Shown: one piece after another, positions 55,260 through 64,000 of the stretch
Numbering within the stretch: position 1 is the first letter of the stretch
Layout: each line of letters starts with the position of its first letter
Origin: Thermodesulfobacteriota bacterium
GTDB taxonomy: Bacteria; Desulfobacterota; BSN033; UBA1163
Assembly: GCA_026415035.1 (NCBI GenBank)
Contig: JAOAHX010000005.1
Coordinates: 1-64,000, forward strand
Length of the DNA stretch: 64,000 nt
Direction of reading: 5' to 3'
The notes under the pieces: model-generated
What the model was told of the DNA's origin: nothing
What the model saw: the letters and a program-made list of their open reading frames with translations, nothing else
Database searches by the model: none
Position numbers and translations under genes: made by a program

Positions 55260-56108
55260 TTAAGAGGCAAGGAAGGCCACCCTTTCGGAGCAATCCTTCA
55301 AGAGATGGTAGGCGGAGCCCCCCTGCATCAGGATCTTTAACATGAGGTCAGGATTCAAAATCCTTACCCCTGCCATCACCCGGACCCCTCTTTTGAAGAA
55401 GGCATCGGGGAGGAGACTGGCCGTGGGGCCGATAATGGCTGTCCGCGATCCCTTGTCAATCGATGATAGAATGGAGTCGATCGTATGGTTGACGAGGGCT
55501 GTACCCGTTATGATCACCACCTGGGCATTTTCGATGGCCCCCTTCATCTCTGTCTCGGGGATGAAATACCTCATCTCGTCCGGCCTCAGGGCCGCCTGGT
55601 TTTTTTCGACGACATAGAAGGGGATTCCCATCACCTTGAGCCTCTTGATGTAGGGACCAAAGGCCCCCACCAAGGTGACCCTCTCATGGGGTTGGATGTT
55701 CAGGAGGTCGAACCCGTCGACCTCCTTCATCACCTTATAGTCTTTTTCTTGTTGAGATTCGACGATCCATTGTGAAAGGGCGTTGAGGGCCGCGATGCCG
55801 ATGGCGCTTTTCAGCACGTTCGGATCAAGCGCGAAGGGGACGATTTCCGAGACCGGTCTTCCATCGAGGGCTCCTGCCGGAGGCATCCGGCTGGCAGAGG
55901 TCGGACAGCAGACGGCCTCCGGGATCTCTCCGATGGGCGTGAAGGCACAACCCCCGTGGCCCGTCGAAAGCTTCACGCCCGTAAAGAAGATCCCTATGAC
56001 CAGATCCTCCACCCGGATTTCGTTCAGGGGGACAGGGGACTTTTCCTCGATGATCTCGATCGTTTCCGAAAGGACCGAAAGGGGCATCCCATACTCCAAC
56101 GAATTCAA
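55260..56108 (-). CDS. DUF4213/DUF364 protein (putative heavy-metal-chelation family)
   Basis: 282 residues. The N-terminal part (IRVEDLVIGIFFTGVKLSTGHGGCAFTP) looks like the DUF4213 domain. The C-terminal part is Rossmann-like (RVTLVGAFGPYIKRLK...VVIITGTALVNHTIDSILSSI...TAIIGPTASLLPDAFFKRGVRVMAG), matching DUF364. No signal peptide is seen. The family is tied to metal or cofactor handling by neighbourhood, with no proven activity. The ATG overlaps the norB stop by 4 bases, so it is translated with the NO reductase and may help its metal or haem assembly; that is inference. Confidence 0.8.
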   Translation of the reverse strand: MNSLEYGMPLSVLSETIEIIEEKSPVPLNEIRVEDLVIGIFFTGVKLSTGHGGCAFTPIGEIPEAVCCPTSASRMPPAGALDGRPVSEIVPFALDPNVLKSAIGIAALNALSQWIVESQQEKDYKVMKEVDGFDLLNIQPHERVTLVGAFGPYIKRLKVMGIPFYVVEKNQAALRPDEMRYFIPETEMKGAIENAQVVIITGTALVNHTIDSILSSIDKGSRTAIIGPTASLLPDAFFKRGVRVMAGVRILNPDLMLKILMQGGSAYHLLKDCSERVAFLAS

Positions 56109-57481
56109 ATCTCTTTTGGGAGAGGTTCTCGGCCCGCCACGAAGAAATCCTTAACAAAGATCAGGACGCCGATCAAGAACCCCAGGCCGAAGACGGCCCT
56201 GAAGATCCAGAAGTAGTGGTTGTAAGCACTCTTCACCGTCACATAGTCGAGGCCCATTACCCTCTCGAGATAGCTCTGGACCAGGCCCGCGCCGGTCAAA
56301 CTGAAGGTGATGAAGATCATTGAGACCGTCATCCACCAGAAGGCCACATACCCTCTGGATTGGTTGAATTGCTTGACGCCCCTCAAGCCGGGAAGGGCAA
56401 TGTAGATCATGGCCAGGACGAGAAGGGCATAGGCGCCATAGAAGGCGATGTGACCATGGGCCGTGGTGATCTGGGTTCCGTGGGTATATTTGTTCACTTG
56501 GGGTAAGGTGTGAAAAACGCCCCAGAGGCCCGCGCCCACAAAGTTGAAGAAGACATGGGAGACGGTATAAAAGAGGCCCACCCTGTTATCCACCGGTTTG
56601 GCTGCCAGTTTCGTCGTCCGGAAGGCGTCCCAGACCATCAACACAAGGGGAACCGGCTCCAGGGCGCTGAAGATCCCGCCAATCCAGAGCCAGTAAGGAG
56701 GCGTCCCGATCCAGTAATAATGGTGTCCGAGGCCCAAGATCCCCGTGAACATGACGAGCCCGACCTCAATATACATCCATTTCGCCAGCAGGGTCCGATC
56801 GGCCCCGAGGAGTTTGTGAAGGCTGAAGGCCAGGAAGGCCGCGGCGATGAGTTCCCATGCCCCCTCCACCCATAAATGGATCACCCACCACCACCAGAAT
56901 TGGTCCATGATCATGTTTTTCGTGTAAAAGACGCCGGGGAGATACATGAGGGCCAAGAAGAGATTTCCCGCCAAGAGGACCCCTTGGACATCAGTAAACC
57001 GCTTCGTCTTCAAGACCGTCATGGCGTTGTTGAAGAGGAAGAGGAGGACCGAGATGACGATCAGAATATCCGCCCATCTGGGGGCCTCGACATATTCCCG
57101 GCCTTCGTTGAGGAGAAGGGTTCCGAAGACCGTGATGTTGGCCTGGGGATAGAAACCCATCACAATATAACCGACCACGACCAGCCCCACAGTCAGGATG
57201 GTGGCCCAAAATTGGAACTTGGCCAGGGGGATGCTCCAGAGTTCAGTCTCGGATTCCTCGACGATGACATAGTAAGAGGCCCCCATGAAGCCTAACAGGA
57301 GCCAGACTACGAGGGCGTTGATGTGAAGGGTTCGAACGGTGTTGAAATTGAGGAAGAAGAAATCGGGCCAGACAAACTGGAGGGCGGCGATGATGCCGAC
57401 GAGGACCTGAACCAGGAAGAGGAGAACGGCAGAGATGAAGAAATTGTTGGCGATTTTATGGCTCTCGTATTCCATGGTCAT
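56105..57481 (-). CDS. norB: Nitric oxide reductase catalytic subunit (cNOR type)
   Basis: 458 residues, about 12 membrane helices of the haem-copper oxidase superfamily. cNOR signatures are clear: His53 (low-spin haem), VIHLWVEGAWELI with His202 and Glu206, GLGHHYYWIG with His253-His254 (FeB ligands), Glu275 in ALEPVPL, and TAHGHIAFYGAY with His342 and His344 for the haems. The Glu residues distinguish it from copper-containing oxidases. It reduces two NO to N2O at the cytoplasmic membrane, with electrons from NorC. norC precedes it by 7 bases and DUF364 follows with a 4-base overlap. No norD or norQ is nearby. Confidence 0.95.
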   Translation of the reverse strand: MTMEYESHKIANNFFISAVLLFLVQVLVGIIAALQFVWPDFFFLNFNTVRTLHINALVVWLLLGFMGASYYVIVEESETELWSIPLAKFQFWATILTVGLVVVGYIVMGFYPQANITVFGTLLLNEGREYVEAPRWADILIVISVLLFLFNNAMTVLKTKRFTDVQGVLLAGNLFLALMYLPGVFYTKNMIMDQFWWWWVIHLWVEGAWELIAAAFLAFSLHKLLGADRTLLAKWMYIEVGLVMFTGILGLGHHYYWIGTPPYWLWIGGIFSALEPVPLVLMVWDAFRTTKLAAKPVDNRVGLFYTVSHVFFNFVGAGLWGVFHTLPQVNKYTHGTQITTAHGHIAFYGAYALLVLAMIYIALPGLRGVKQFNQSRGYVAFWWMTVSMIFITFSLTGAGLVQSYLERVMGLDYVTVKSAYNHYFWIFRAVFGLGFLIGVLIFVKDFFVAGREPLPKEI

Positions 57482-57488
57482 CCTCCTT

Positions 57489-58157
57489 TTACTGAAGGGT
57501 CAAGAGGTAATCGGTCAGTTCTTTCAATTCTTGTTCGCTCAGGTGGGCGAAGCTCGGCATGGCCGAACCCGCTTTTACCGAGGCGGGATTTTTGAGATAC
57601 TGGGTCAACGGCTCAGCCTTCCATTTGGGTCCGACCCGGGTGAGATCGGGCCCTGCAGTCCCACCGATCCCTGCGATCATATGGCAGGCGGCGCAGTTCT
57701 GCTTCTGATAGATAAGCTGACCAGGAGTTGACTCCACCCGCGCCACCGCAGCGGCCAAGACCGGTTTCGGAGGCCATTTATTGGTGTCCACCTGGGAGGT
57801 CCACTCCAGGAGGGCGATCAGATGGTCCGCCTCTTTTTCGGTAAGCCCTAATTTGGGCATGGCCGCTTTCGGGTTGATGGCGCGGGGGTCCAGGATGAAC
57901 TTTTTTAAAAAATCTTTGGGTTTTCGTTTGGCCACAGTGGTCATATCCGGGGCAAAATAGGAACCGTTGCCCATGATCGTATGGCACCCGATGCAGTCAT
58001 ATTTGTGCCAGACCTTTTTCCCCGCATCGATCTCGGCGGTGATGGCCGGTGCCCGTTTTGGAACCTGGATCAGGGTGTCGATCGTGAGGACCACCAAAAC
58101 GAGAAAGAAAAAGAGGCTCCCAAAGATGAAGAAATTCTTGGCCGCTTTCCTGCTCAT
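57489..58157 (-). CDS. norC: Dihaem NorC-type cytochrome c subunit of NO reductase
   Basis: 222 residues from the ATG at 58157, which has AGGAGG upstream. One N-terminal membrane helix (FFIFGSLFFFLVLVVLTIDTLI) anchors the NorC domain with CIGCH (Cys55-His59) and an axial-Met candidate, Met100. A second cytochrome c domain follows with CAACH (Cys155-His159) and Met200. Standard NorC is about 150 residues with one haem, so this is a NorC extended by a second cytochrome domain, which could accept electrons directly from a periplasmic donor. First gene of the operon. Confidence 0.92.
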   Translation of the reverse strand: MSRKAAKNFFIFGSLFFFLVLVVLTIDTLIQVPKRAPAITAEIDAGKKVWHKYDCIGCHTIMGNGSYFAPDMTTVAKRKPKDFLKKFILDPRAINPKAAMPKLGLTEKEADHLIALLEWTSQVDTNKWPPKPVLAAAVARVESTPGQLIYQKQNCAACHMIAGIGGTAGPDLTRVGPKWKAEPLTQYLKNPASVKAGSAMPSFAHLSEQELKELTDYLLTLQ

Positions 58158-58237
58158 ATAGACCTCCTTAGGAATGGATAAAAGGGTAGGGCATTCCGCC
58201 TTGATTTCAAAAATCCCCCGAGTCGACATAAAAATCC

Positions 58238-58251
58238 TTGACTTAAGTCAA
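58238..58251. promoter_or_regulatory. Perfect CRP/FNR-type palindrome upstream of the nor operon
   Basis: TTGACTTAAGTCAA, a perfect 14-bp palindrome of the form TTGAC-N4-GTCAA, with its centre about 87 bases upstream of the norC ATG. This is the type of site recognised by CRP/FNR-family NO or redox regulators (FNR, DNR/NNR, HcpR groups). Regulator identity is not known; none is encoded in the window. Confidence 0.72.
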
Positions 58252-58552
58252 AAAGGACCACGAGGGTTCTTTTAAGGGTCGGGGGATCGTATTGTGGGTG
58301 AAGGAGCGCGATGAATTTGACTTCGTGATTCTCAACGACGAGTCGATGACCGGGAGAGGATTCAGTGAGTCAGGGATATCCGAAATAGGGAGCGGCCCTA
58401 TGGGTCGGGAAACGGTGGCACGGCAGGAAGATCGGGAGGTTAAGGTTTCCCTTCCGCCTAAGGCCGATACCTTTCCGGTGTGGGAGGGGAGAGGGTTGGA
58501 TTTGGGAGATTGAGAACGGTTCCTAAGGGCGGTCCTTCGGTTTTAGGATGAG
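58252..58552. other. Intergenic stretch between nor operator and the ComEA-like gene
   Basis: About 300 bases between the divergent nor promoter region and the 3' end of the ComEA-like gene. A 73-codon plus-strand frame from about 58292 has no recognisable domain, hydrophobic core or good ribosome site. I see no convincing gene. Confidence 0.4.
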
Positions 58553-59239
58553 TTATCGAAGGTCAACCGTCAGGTAGGGTTTCAGGTTAATCCACTTTTT
58601 CTCGCCGATGCCCTTCACCTCTTTCAACTCCTCGACCGAACGAAATCCCCTTCTTCTCTCCCGGTAGGCGACGATCTCCCGGGCCAGGGACTCCCCGATC
58701 CCCGGAAGGAGGCAGAGGTCTTCGGCCGTGGCCCGGTTCAGGTCGAGGGGGAGGCGATACAAGAGAAGTTTTCTGGCCTCCATCCTTCCGATCTCGATCC
58801 TGATCGTCCTTCCACTCTTGGCCGCGCCTTCATCCGGAGACAACGAAGGGGAAGGACGAACCGTCACGAGGGTTCCTGATTCCAAAAGGAGCGACGATGA
58901 ATCCTCATCCAACCAGGCGGGTTCTTTCAACCCCCTTGCCACCTGGATCACTTCCTTGAGCCGGGGAGGGCTGGAAAAGGTGTAGATCCCGGGTCGGTGG
59001 ACCTCCCCTTCCACTTCAACGACGATCTCGTTCCGATCCTGTTCGGAGGGGAGAAGGGAGGAAGGGTGAAACTTGATATAGAAGAGGCCGAGAAGAAAGG
59101 AGGCCAGCCCGAAGAGGATCCACTGATCGGTAAGGGAAAGGGATTTCCTTATGGGCAGATGACGCCAGAGGGGAGGCTGGTCATAGGAGGTTAGGAGGGT
59201 TCGAATTCTGAGAAGGGCCTTTCGAAAAAGCCTACCCAT
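58553..59239 (-). CDS. Membrane-anchored SLBB plus helix-hairpin-helix protein (ComEA-like)
   Basis: 228 residues from the ATG at 59239. An N-terminal basic tail and one membrane helix ([19 protein letters not shown]) are followed by an SLBB-like domain ([34 protein letters not shown]) and a C-terminal double HhH domain ([59 protein letters not shown]). This is the ComEA architecture for binding double-stranded DNA in the periplasm during uptake, but other functions are possible. Its start overlaps the end of cimA by 8 bases. Confidence 0.88.
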   Translation of the reverse strand: MGRLFRKALLRIRTLLTSYDQPPLWRHLPIRKSLSLTDQWILFGLASFLLGLFYIKFHPSSLLPSEQDRNEIVVEVEGEVHRPGIYTFSSPPRLKEVIQVARGLKEPAWLDEDSSSLLLESGTLVTVRPSPSLSPDEGAAKSGRTIRIEIGRMEARKLLLYRLPLDLNRATAEDLCLLPGIGESLAREIVAYRERRRGFRSVEELKEVKGIGEKKWINLKPYLTVDLR

Positions 59240-60857
59240 TTTCCTCTTTGAGGAGTTTGTAGTCGATGGAATCGACCAGGGCCTGCCAGCTGGCTTCGAT
59301 GATGTTCTCCGAGACCCCGACCGTCCCCCATTTGGACTCCTGATCACCCGATTCGATCAAGACCCTCGTCCGCGCAGCCGTCCCGTCCTTTGAAGAAAGG
59401 ATCCGGACTTTAAAGTCGAGAAGCTTCACGTCTTTCAATTCGGGGTAGAACTTCTCAAGGGCCTTTCGCAGGGCATTGTCCAGGGCGTTGACCGGCCCGT
59501 TTCCCACCGCCGCCGTATGTTCGATCCTCTCTCCCACCCGGACTCGAATGGTGGCCTCGGAGAAGGGGGGCCTTCCCTCCTCTCTCTTCTCGACGATCAC
59601 CCGGAACCCGAGGAGCTCAAAGAACTTTTTGTGCCTTCCAAGCCCCTTCTTCATCAAGATCTCGAAGGATCCTTCGGCCCCTTCAAATTGGAAGCCTTCG
59701 TGTTCGAGCCGTTTGAGATCGTCCAGGATGGTCCGGACATTGGGATCTTTGCTTTCAAGATCGATCCCGAATTCCGCTGCCTTGTAGAGGATGTTCGATT
59801 CTCCGGAGAGGTCGGAGATGAGGACGCGCTGACGATTTCCCACCTTTTCGGGAACGACATGTTCGTAAGTGAGGGGACTCCTCCGGATGGCGCTCACATG
59901 GACCCCGCCTTTGTGGGCGAAGGCGCTGTCTCCCACATAGGGCAGGTACTTGGGATGGGGGAGGTTGGCCAGCTCGGAAACGAAACGGGAGACCTCGGTG
60001 ATCTTCCGAAGCTGCTCATCGGTGATACACTCCATCCCCATCTTCAACTTGAGATTGGGGATGATGGAACAGAGGTTGGCATTCCCGCAGCGTTCGCCAT
60101 ATCCGTTGATCGTTCCCTGGACCTGGCGGATCCCTTCCTGCACAGCGAGGATGGAGTTGGCCACGGCCAGTTCCGAATCGTTATGGACGTGGATCCCCAA
60201 AGGGACCGTGATCACCCGGTTCACCTCTCGGATGGCCCTTTGGAGTTCGTCAGGGAGGGTGCCTCCGTTGGTGTCACAGAGGACGATCCAATCGGCTCCC
60301 GCCTCCTGGGCGGCCTTCAGGACGGAAAGCGCATAGGAGGGGTTCCTTTTGAATCCGTCGAAAAAATGCTCGGCATCGAATATCACCTCGGGGACGATCC
60401 TTTTCAGAAAGCGGACCGACTGGGAGACGATCTCGAGATTCTGCTCGAGGCCGATGTTCAAGGCGTCGAGGACGTGCATGTCCCAGGCCTTTCCGAAGAT
60501 GGTCACGACCTCCGTGCCCGCTTCGATGAGGGCCTTCAAATTGGCATCATCCTCCGGTGCCACCCCGGCCCTGCAGGTGCTTCCGAAGGCGACCACCTTG
60601 GCTCCCGACAGGGGGACCGAACGGATCTCCTTGAAAAACTGGAGGTCTTTCGGATTCGAGCCGGGCCAGCCCCCTTCGATATAATGGACTCCCAGTTCGT
60701 CCAGTTTCTGGGCGATCCGGATTTTATCCTCCACGGAGAAGGCGATGTCCTCCGCCTGAGAGCCGTCCCGAAGGGTGGTGTCGTAGATTTTGATCGAGCC
60801 TCGCTTTTCCAAAAATCTTCCCCTTTCCTTCGTCCCTTCCCTGTCCCCCCTTTTCAC
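59232..60857 (-). CDS. cimA: (R)-citramalate synthase
   Basis: 541 residues, HMGL-like TIM barrel. It opens with [50 protein letters not shown], followed by [38 protein letters not shown] and a C-terminal LeuA-dimer regulatory domain. The [10 protein letters not shown] pattern and length fit the citramalate-synthase group rather than 2-isopropylmalate synthase. It condenses pyruvate and acetyl-CoA, starting the threonine-independent route to 2-oxobutyrate and isoleucine. lysC lies about 100 bases upstream. Confidence 0.93.
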   Translation of the reverse strand: MKRGDREGTKERGRFLEKRGSIKIYDTTLRDGSQAEDIAFSVEDKIRIAQKLDELGVHYIEGGWPGSNPKDLQFFKEIRSVPLSGAKVVAFGSTCRAGVAPEDDANLKALIEAGTEVVTIFGKAWDMHVLDALNIGLEQNLEIVSQSVRFLKRIVPEVIFDAEHFFDGFKRNPSYALSVLKAAQEAGADWIVLCDTNGGTLPDELQRAIREVNRVITVPLGIHVHNDSELAVANSILAVQEGIRQVQGTINGYGERCGNANLCSIIPNLKLKMGMECITDEQLRKITEVSRFVSELANLPHPKYLPYVGDSAFAHKGGVHVSAIRRSPLTYEHVVPEKVGNRQRVLISDLSGESNILYKAAEFGIDLESKDPNVRTILDDLKRLEHEGFQFEGAEGSFEILMKKGLGRHKKFFELLGFRVIVEKREEGRPPFSEATIRVRVGERIEHTAAVGNGPVNALDNALRKALEKFYPELKDVKLLDFKVRILSSKDGTAARTRVLIESGDQESKWGTVGVSENIIEASWQALVDSIDYKLLKEENG

Positions 60858-60960
60858 GGCAGAAGGGATTGTTTGGGATCCCCTGTCTTCTTTCCTTCTT
60901 GAGGGACCCCTCCCGGATGAGGTGAAACGGGGCCTGAGGAGGTTGGGATTCGGTCCCGGG

Positions 60961-62199
60961 TTATTTTTCCTCCGTCACGGTAGGTTTGTCCAGTTCAAAG
61001 GCGTCGTGAAGGGCCCGGACGGCGAGCTCCGTATATTTGGAATCGATGATGCAGGAGATTTTGATCTCCGAGGTCGAGATCATCTGGATGTTGATCCCTT
61101 CCTTGGCCAGGGCGGCGAACATCTGGGCAGCGACGTTGGAGTGGCTTCGCATCCCCACGCCCACGATGGAGACCTTGGCGATGTTCTCATCGGAGAGGAC
61201 CTCCTTTCCGCCGATCTCCTTGACGCTCTCTTTGACGATCTGAAGGGCCTTGGCAAAGTCCGTTTTGGGAACGGTGAAGGCCACATCGGCGCAGCCCCGT
61301 TCGGTGCTGGAGGTCTGGATGATCATGTCGACCACGATGTTGGCCTCGGCGATGGGTTTGAAGAGTTTGGCCGCCACGCCCGGGACATCCGGGACGCGCA
61401 TGACCTCGATTTTGGCCTCGTTCTTGTTGTAGGTCACTCCGGATACCACGACCCTTTCCATCTCCGCCTCCTCTTTGCAGACGATCGTGCCTGGATTGTC
61501 GTTGAAGGACGATCTGACATGAATGGGCACCTCATATTTTTTGGCGAACTCCACCGATCGGATCTGGAGCACCTTTGCGCCCAGGCTCGCCATCTCGAGC
61601 ATCTCGTCGTAAGAGATCTTGGAAAGCTTTCGGGCCTTGGAGCAGATATTGGGATCGGTCGTATAGACGCCATCCACATCGGTGTAGATCTCGCAGATAT
61701 CGGCCCGAAGCGCTGCGGCCACGGCCACGGCGGTCGTATCCGAGCCTCCCCGGCCCAAGGTGGTGATGTTCTCCGATTCGTCCACGCCCTGAAACCCCGC
61801 CACCACGACGATTCTTCCCTGCCTCAGATCTTCCAAGATCCTCTCCGATTCGATCCCGGTGATGCGGGCTTTTCCGAAGGCGCTGTCCGTGGCGATCTTG
61901 ATCTGAAATCCGAGGTAGGACTTCGCATCGAAGCCCATGGCCTTGAGGGTAATGGCCAGCAGGGCGATCGAGACCTGTTCTCCTGTGGAGATCAGGACAT
62001 CGAGCTCCCTCTCATCCGGTTGAGGGGTGATCTGTTGGGCCAGACGGATCAGCCGGTCTGTCTCTCCGGCCATGGCTGAGACGACGACGACCACCTCGTG
62101 GCCCTGCTGTTTGGTCCGGATGACTCGTTCCGCCACGTTCCGGATCCGGTCGAGATCTCCGACGGACGTCCCGCCATATTTTTGAACGACCAATGCCAT
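60961..62199 (-). CDS. lysC: Aspartate kinase
   Basis: 412 residues. The kinase domain has [69 protein letters not shown] and [14 protein letters not shown]. Two C-terminal ACT domains (about 260-400) bind lysine and/or threonine as feedback inhibitors. It starts the aspartate family pathway, including the diaminopimelate used by MurE. Confidence 0.98.
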   Translation of the reverse strand: MALVVQKYGGTSVGDLDRIRNVAERVIRTKQQGHEVVVVVSAMAGETDRLIRLAQQITPQPDERELDVLISTGEQVSIALLAITLKAMGFDAKSYLGFQIKIATDSAFGKARITGIESERILEDLRQGRIVVVAGFQGVDESENITTLGRGGSDTTAVAVAAALRADICEIYTDVDGVYTTDPNICSKARKLSKISYDEMLEMASLGAKVLQIRSVEFAKKYEVPIHVRSSFNDNPGTIVCKEEAEMERVVVSGVTYNKNEAKIEVMRVPDVPGVAAKLFKPIAEANIVVDMIIQTSSTERGCADVAFTVPKTDFAKALQIVKESVKEIGGKEVLSDENIAKVSIVGVGMRSHSNVAAQMFAALAKEGINIQMISTSEIKISCIIDSKYTELAVRALHDAFELDKPTVTEEK

Positions 62200-62266
62200 A
62201 GCACCTTCCCTCCCTTTAAAAGTTCAGCCTCAAGGCTTCGGAGTTCATCCTAGGGAACCCAGACCT

Positions 62267-62767
62267 TTATTCGAGAGAGGGTTCCAAACTCCCCCGGGCG
62301 ATTTGGGAACTCAGGGTTTGGACCAACCCTTCATACCTCTTCCCCTGGGGGATGATCTCGATGAGCCGGGTTTTTGGACCGGCATATTGAATATGGATCT
62401 CCAGCCGTTCCTTGGGGAGGAGAAAACAGGCCCTTTCTGCCCATTCGATGGCCGTGATGCCCTGCCCCTCCATATAATCCTCCACCCCCAGGGCCAAGAG
62501 GTCCTCCTCCCCCAACCGGAAGAAATCCATATGGTAGAAAGGGATGGGCCCTGAATATTCGTGGATCAGGGTGAAGGACGGGCTGGAGACATAGACCGAT
62601 TTTTTGACCCCTGCGCCCTCTGCAAGCCCTTTGATCATCAGGGTCTTTCCCGCTCCCAATTCTCCACTCAAGGCGACCACATCTCCCGGTCGCAAGAGAC
62701 GTCCGATCTGCCTCCCGAGCCGGAGGGTCTCTGAGGGGTTTCGGGAGCGAACGACCACTTTATCCAT
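62267..62767 (-). CDS. tsaE: tRNA threonylcarbamoyladenosine synthesis ATPase TsaE
   Basis: 166 residues. A Walker A motif, GELGAGKTLMIKGLAEGAG, and later VSSPSFTLIHEYSGPIPFYHMDFFRLG and ITAIEWAERACFLLP, match TsaE. It drives the TsaB-TsaD complex that makes t6A37. The C-terminus extends about 10 residues beyond typical members. Confidence 0.95.
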   Translation of the reverse strand: MDKVVVRSRNPSETLRLGRQIGRLLRPGDVVALSGELGAGKTLMIKGLAEGAGVKKSVYVSSPSFTLIHEYSGPIPFYHMDFFRLGEEDLLALGVEDYMEGQGITAIEWAERACFLLPKERLEIHIQYAGPKTRLIEIIPQGKRYEGLVQTLSSQIARGSLEPSLE

Positions 62768-62863
62768 TCAAAGGAGGTCTCGTTCCTAAACATCGAATCC
62801 GAAAGCGATGGCTTCGGCGCTGCCGCTCTTCGCCTTGAGAGGCTCGACCTCCTGAAGGCCGAA

Positions 62864-63337
62864 TCAGGCCTTATATTTGAAGTCCTCTGGGTTGAGGCGT
62901 TCGAGCCATTCCTTCAATTGATCGCCCTCTTTTTCGAAGTCGATCGTCCGGGCCTTCTCGATCACCTCTTCGGCCACGAAGATCGGGGCCTCTCCGGCAA
63001 GGGCGATGGCGATGGCATCGCTGGGTCTGGAGTCGATCAGGATCTCCTCGCCTTTCCGGAGGAGATGGATCACCGCGTAGTAGGTGTTCTCCTTCAGGTC
63101 GTTGACCACGATCTTGATCACCCGGGAGTCGAGGGTTTTGAGGACGTTATGGATTAAATCATGGGTCATGGGCCGATGGGATTGGACCTTCTTCAATTTC
63201 ATGGCGATCGCGTTCGCCTCGAAAGGGCCGATCCAGATGGGCAACCCGGTCTTTTCCTCAAGGTCCATCAAGAGGACGACGAACCCGTTCGATGTCGAAT
63301 CAAAGGTCAGGAATTTCACCTTCATCTCGATTAACAT
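62864..63337 (-). CDS. DUF151 bifunctional nuclease family protein
   Basis: 157 residues. The opening EMKVKFLTFDSTSNGFVVLLMDLEEKTGLPIWIGPFEANAIAMKLKKV and DSRPSDAIAIALAGEAPIFVAEEVIEKA are the DUF151 core. A UVR-like tail common in relatives is not seen. Members have been reported as ribonucleases/deoxyribonucleases; the physiological role is unclear. It lies near tsaE on the same strand, with a 96-base gap between. Confidence 0.9.
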   Translation of the reverse strand: MLIEMKVKFLTFDSTSNGFVVLLMDLEEKTGLPIWIGPFEANAIAMKLKKVQSHRPMTHDLIHNVLKTLDSRVIKIVVNDLKENTYYAVIHLLRKGEEILIDSRPSDAIAIALAGEAPIFVAEEVIEKARTIDFEKEGDQLKEWLERLNPEDFKYKA

Positions 63338-63378
63338 ACGGGATCTCCTTTCATCCCCCTTTCAGAGGAGATGAACCC

Positions 63379-64000
63379 TCAGCGAAACCTCAACGAGGCG
63401 GCGACGTGTTCGTGTTCCTTAAGCAGCGGGTTGCCTTCCGCCCACTTGACCTCACCGTCCTGACGAAAAACGAACCGGACCATCTCCTCGCCCAAGTCGA
63501 CCCCTTTGGCCTCTTCTTTGCACAGGGGGCAGACGAAAGTTGTGGAAGAAGGATCTTGGAGGAAGAGGGTCCCGCACCGGAGGCAATGTCCTCCGGGCAA
63601 GTGGAAGGCCGCGGAGAGATAGAGGGTCTGGACCCGGCCCTGGTTTATTGCCTCCAAGACACCGTTGAGACCGAAGACCGCCCGGCCTCCCTGGTAGGCC
63701 TTCTCCCGGAGCTCCTCCACCTCCTGGAAGACCTTCTCCTTCTCCCGCTGGAAGAGACGTTCGTAGATCCGTCTCAAGATGGTGGACCGCTCCTCCGAAA
63801 AGTCCAGGGGGAAGGCATCGGTGATATGCTGTCTGACCCGTTCCGGGAGAAACCCCCTAAAATGGGCCAGGGTCCGATCCTGGCCGATGAGGACCACCCG
63901 CTTCCACTTCCCGGTGTCGAAGAGATTGGTTAACTGTTCGGCGACCTCCTTATGGTGTTTATTCCGATGCTCTTGGATGTGACGCTGGTATCTCAGCTGG
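63379..64000 (-). CDS. eRF1-like (peptide-chain-release-factor-domain) protein, 5' end outside the window
   Basis: At least 207 residues are visible: the open frame runs past the window edge on the minus strand (it continues upstream of the ATG at 63897 as HHKEVAEQLTNLFDTGKWKRVV). WKRVVLIGQDRTLAHFRGFLPERVRQHI and FSEERSTILRRIYERLFQREKEKVFQEVEELREKAYQGGRAVFGLNGVLEAINQGRVQTLYLSA resemble the central/C-terminal domains of archaeal-type release factors and bacterial eRF1 homologues. A zinc-ribbon-like CLRCG...CPLC lies at the end. Catalytic residues of the missing N-terminus cannot be judged. Function in bacteria is unproven; a ribosome-rescue peptidyl-tRNA hydrolase is possible. Confidence 0.75.
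   Translation of the reverse strand, partial: QLRYQRHIQEHRNKHHKEVAEQLTNLFDTGKWKRVVLIGQDRTLAHFRGFLPERVRQHITDAFPLDFSEERSTILRRIYERLFQREKEKVFQEVEELREKAYQGGRAVFGLNGVLEAINQGRVQTLYLSAAFHLPGGHCLRCGTLFLQDPSSTTFVCPLCKEEAKGVDLGEEMVRFVFRQDGEVKWAEGNPLLKEHEHVAASLRFR

Noticed and set aside
58292-58513. A 73-codon plus-strand frame near the nor operator.
   Set aside because: No good ribosome site, hydrophobic core or domain; the composition does not resemble neighbouring genes.
59517-60902. A 461-codon plus-strand open frame.
   Set aside because: Antisense to cimA, which has clear catalytic motifs; no independent support.

Overview
The window is chromosomal, moderately GC-rich DNA from a Gram-negative, probably anaerobic bacterium. 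The MurE DNPR motif predicts meso-diaminopimelate peptidoglycan, LpxC predicts lipopolysaccharide, and the FtsZ tail ends in DIPTFLRKQAD. Together with a Tat-exported molybdopterin sulfur-type reductase, NrfD-type quinol subunit, NO reductase and multihaem cytochrome, this points to a deltaproteobacterial (Desulfobacterota-like) lineage. That placement is inference from gene content; there is no rRNA here.

Layout. 1-5750 (+): a stand-alone degenerate receiver, an exported rhodanese, then a polysulfide/thiosulfate reductase-type operon (catalytic, FeS and membrane subunits, a TorD-like chaperone and a small lipoprotein). 6002-8536 (+): an exported M20 amidohydrolase and a zincin-type metallopeptidase. 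8565-10568 (-): ligA. 10853-28987 (+): a complete dcw cluster, mraZ-rsmH-ftsL-ftsI-murE-murF-mraY-murD-ftsW-murG-murC-murB-ddl-ftsQ-ftsA-ftsZ, behind a promoter followed by three MraZ boxes. 29093-33104 (+): a B12-type radical SAM protein, an alpha/beta hydrolase, a small conserved-looking protein with its own promoter and terminator, and a YdjM-like membrane protein. 33099-35784 (-): a zinc-ribbon membrane protein, an SH3 lipoprotein and a Sir2 deacetylase. 35928-38751 (+): a radical SAM enzyme with an extra cysteine cluster, a receiver-LpxC fusion and an excisionase-type HTH protein. 39267-52354 (-): tRNA-Asn, pssA-psd-ilvC-ilvN-ilvB, a DUF465 protein, tsaB, rseP-dxr-cdsA-uppS, a ferredoxin, and frr-pyrH-tsf-rpsB. 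52644-53609 (+): an HD-like protein and tRNA-Thr. 53950-58157 (-): norC-norB-DUF364-octahaem HAO-like cytochrome. 58553-64000 (-): a ComEA-like protein, cimA, lysC, tsaE, a DUF151 nuclease and a partial eRF1-like protein.

How it fits together. Most of the window is housekeeping: cell wall and division, isoprenoid and phospholipid synthesis, translation, and isoleucine/valine synthesis through citramalate and acetolactate. The accessory content is respiratory or stress-related. One part is a periplasm-facing sulfur reductase. The other is a nitric-oxide reductase operon with an HAO-like cytochrome, preceded by a perfect CRP/FNR-type palindrome (TTGACTTAAGTCAA). A near copy of this palindrome precedes the HD-like gene, which suggests a small NO/redox regulon.

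The most unusual items are the receiver-LpxC fusion, which suggests phosphorelay input into the committed step of lipid A synthesis; the nor-DUF364-HAO operon with a dihaem NorC; the phosphoacceptor-less receiver; the repeated C-terminal peptide in FtsZ; and two genes whose promoters place the transcript start almost on the start codon.
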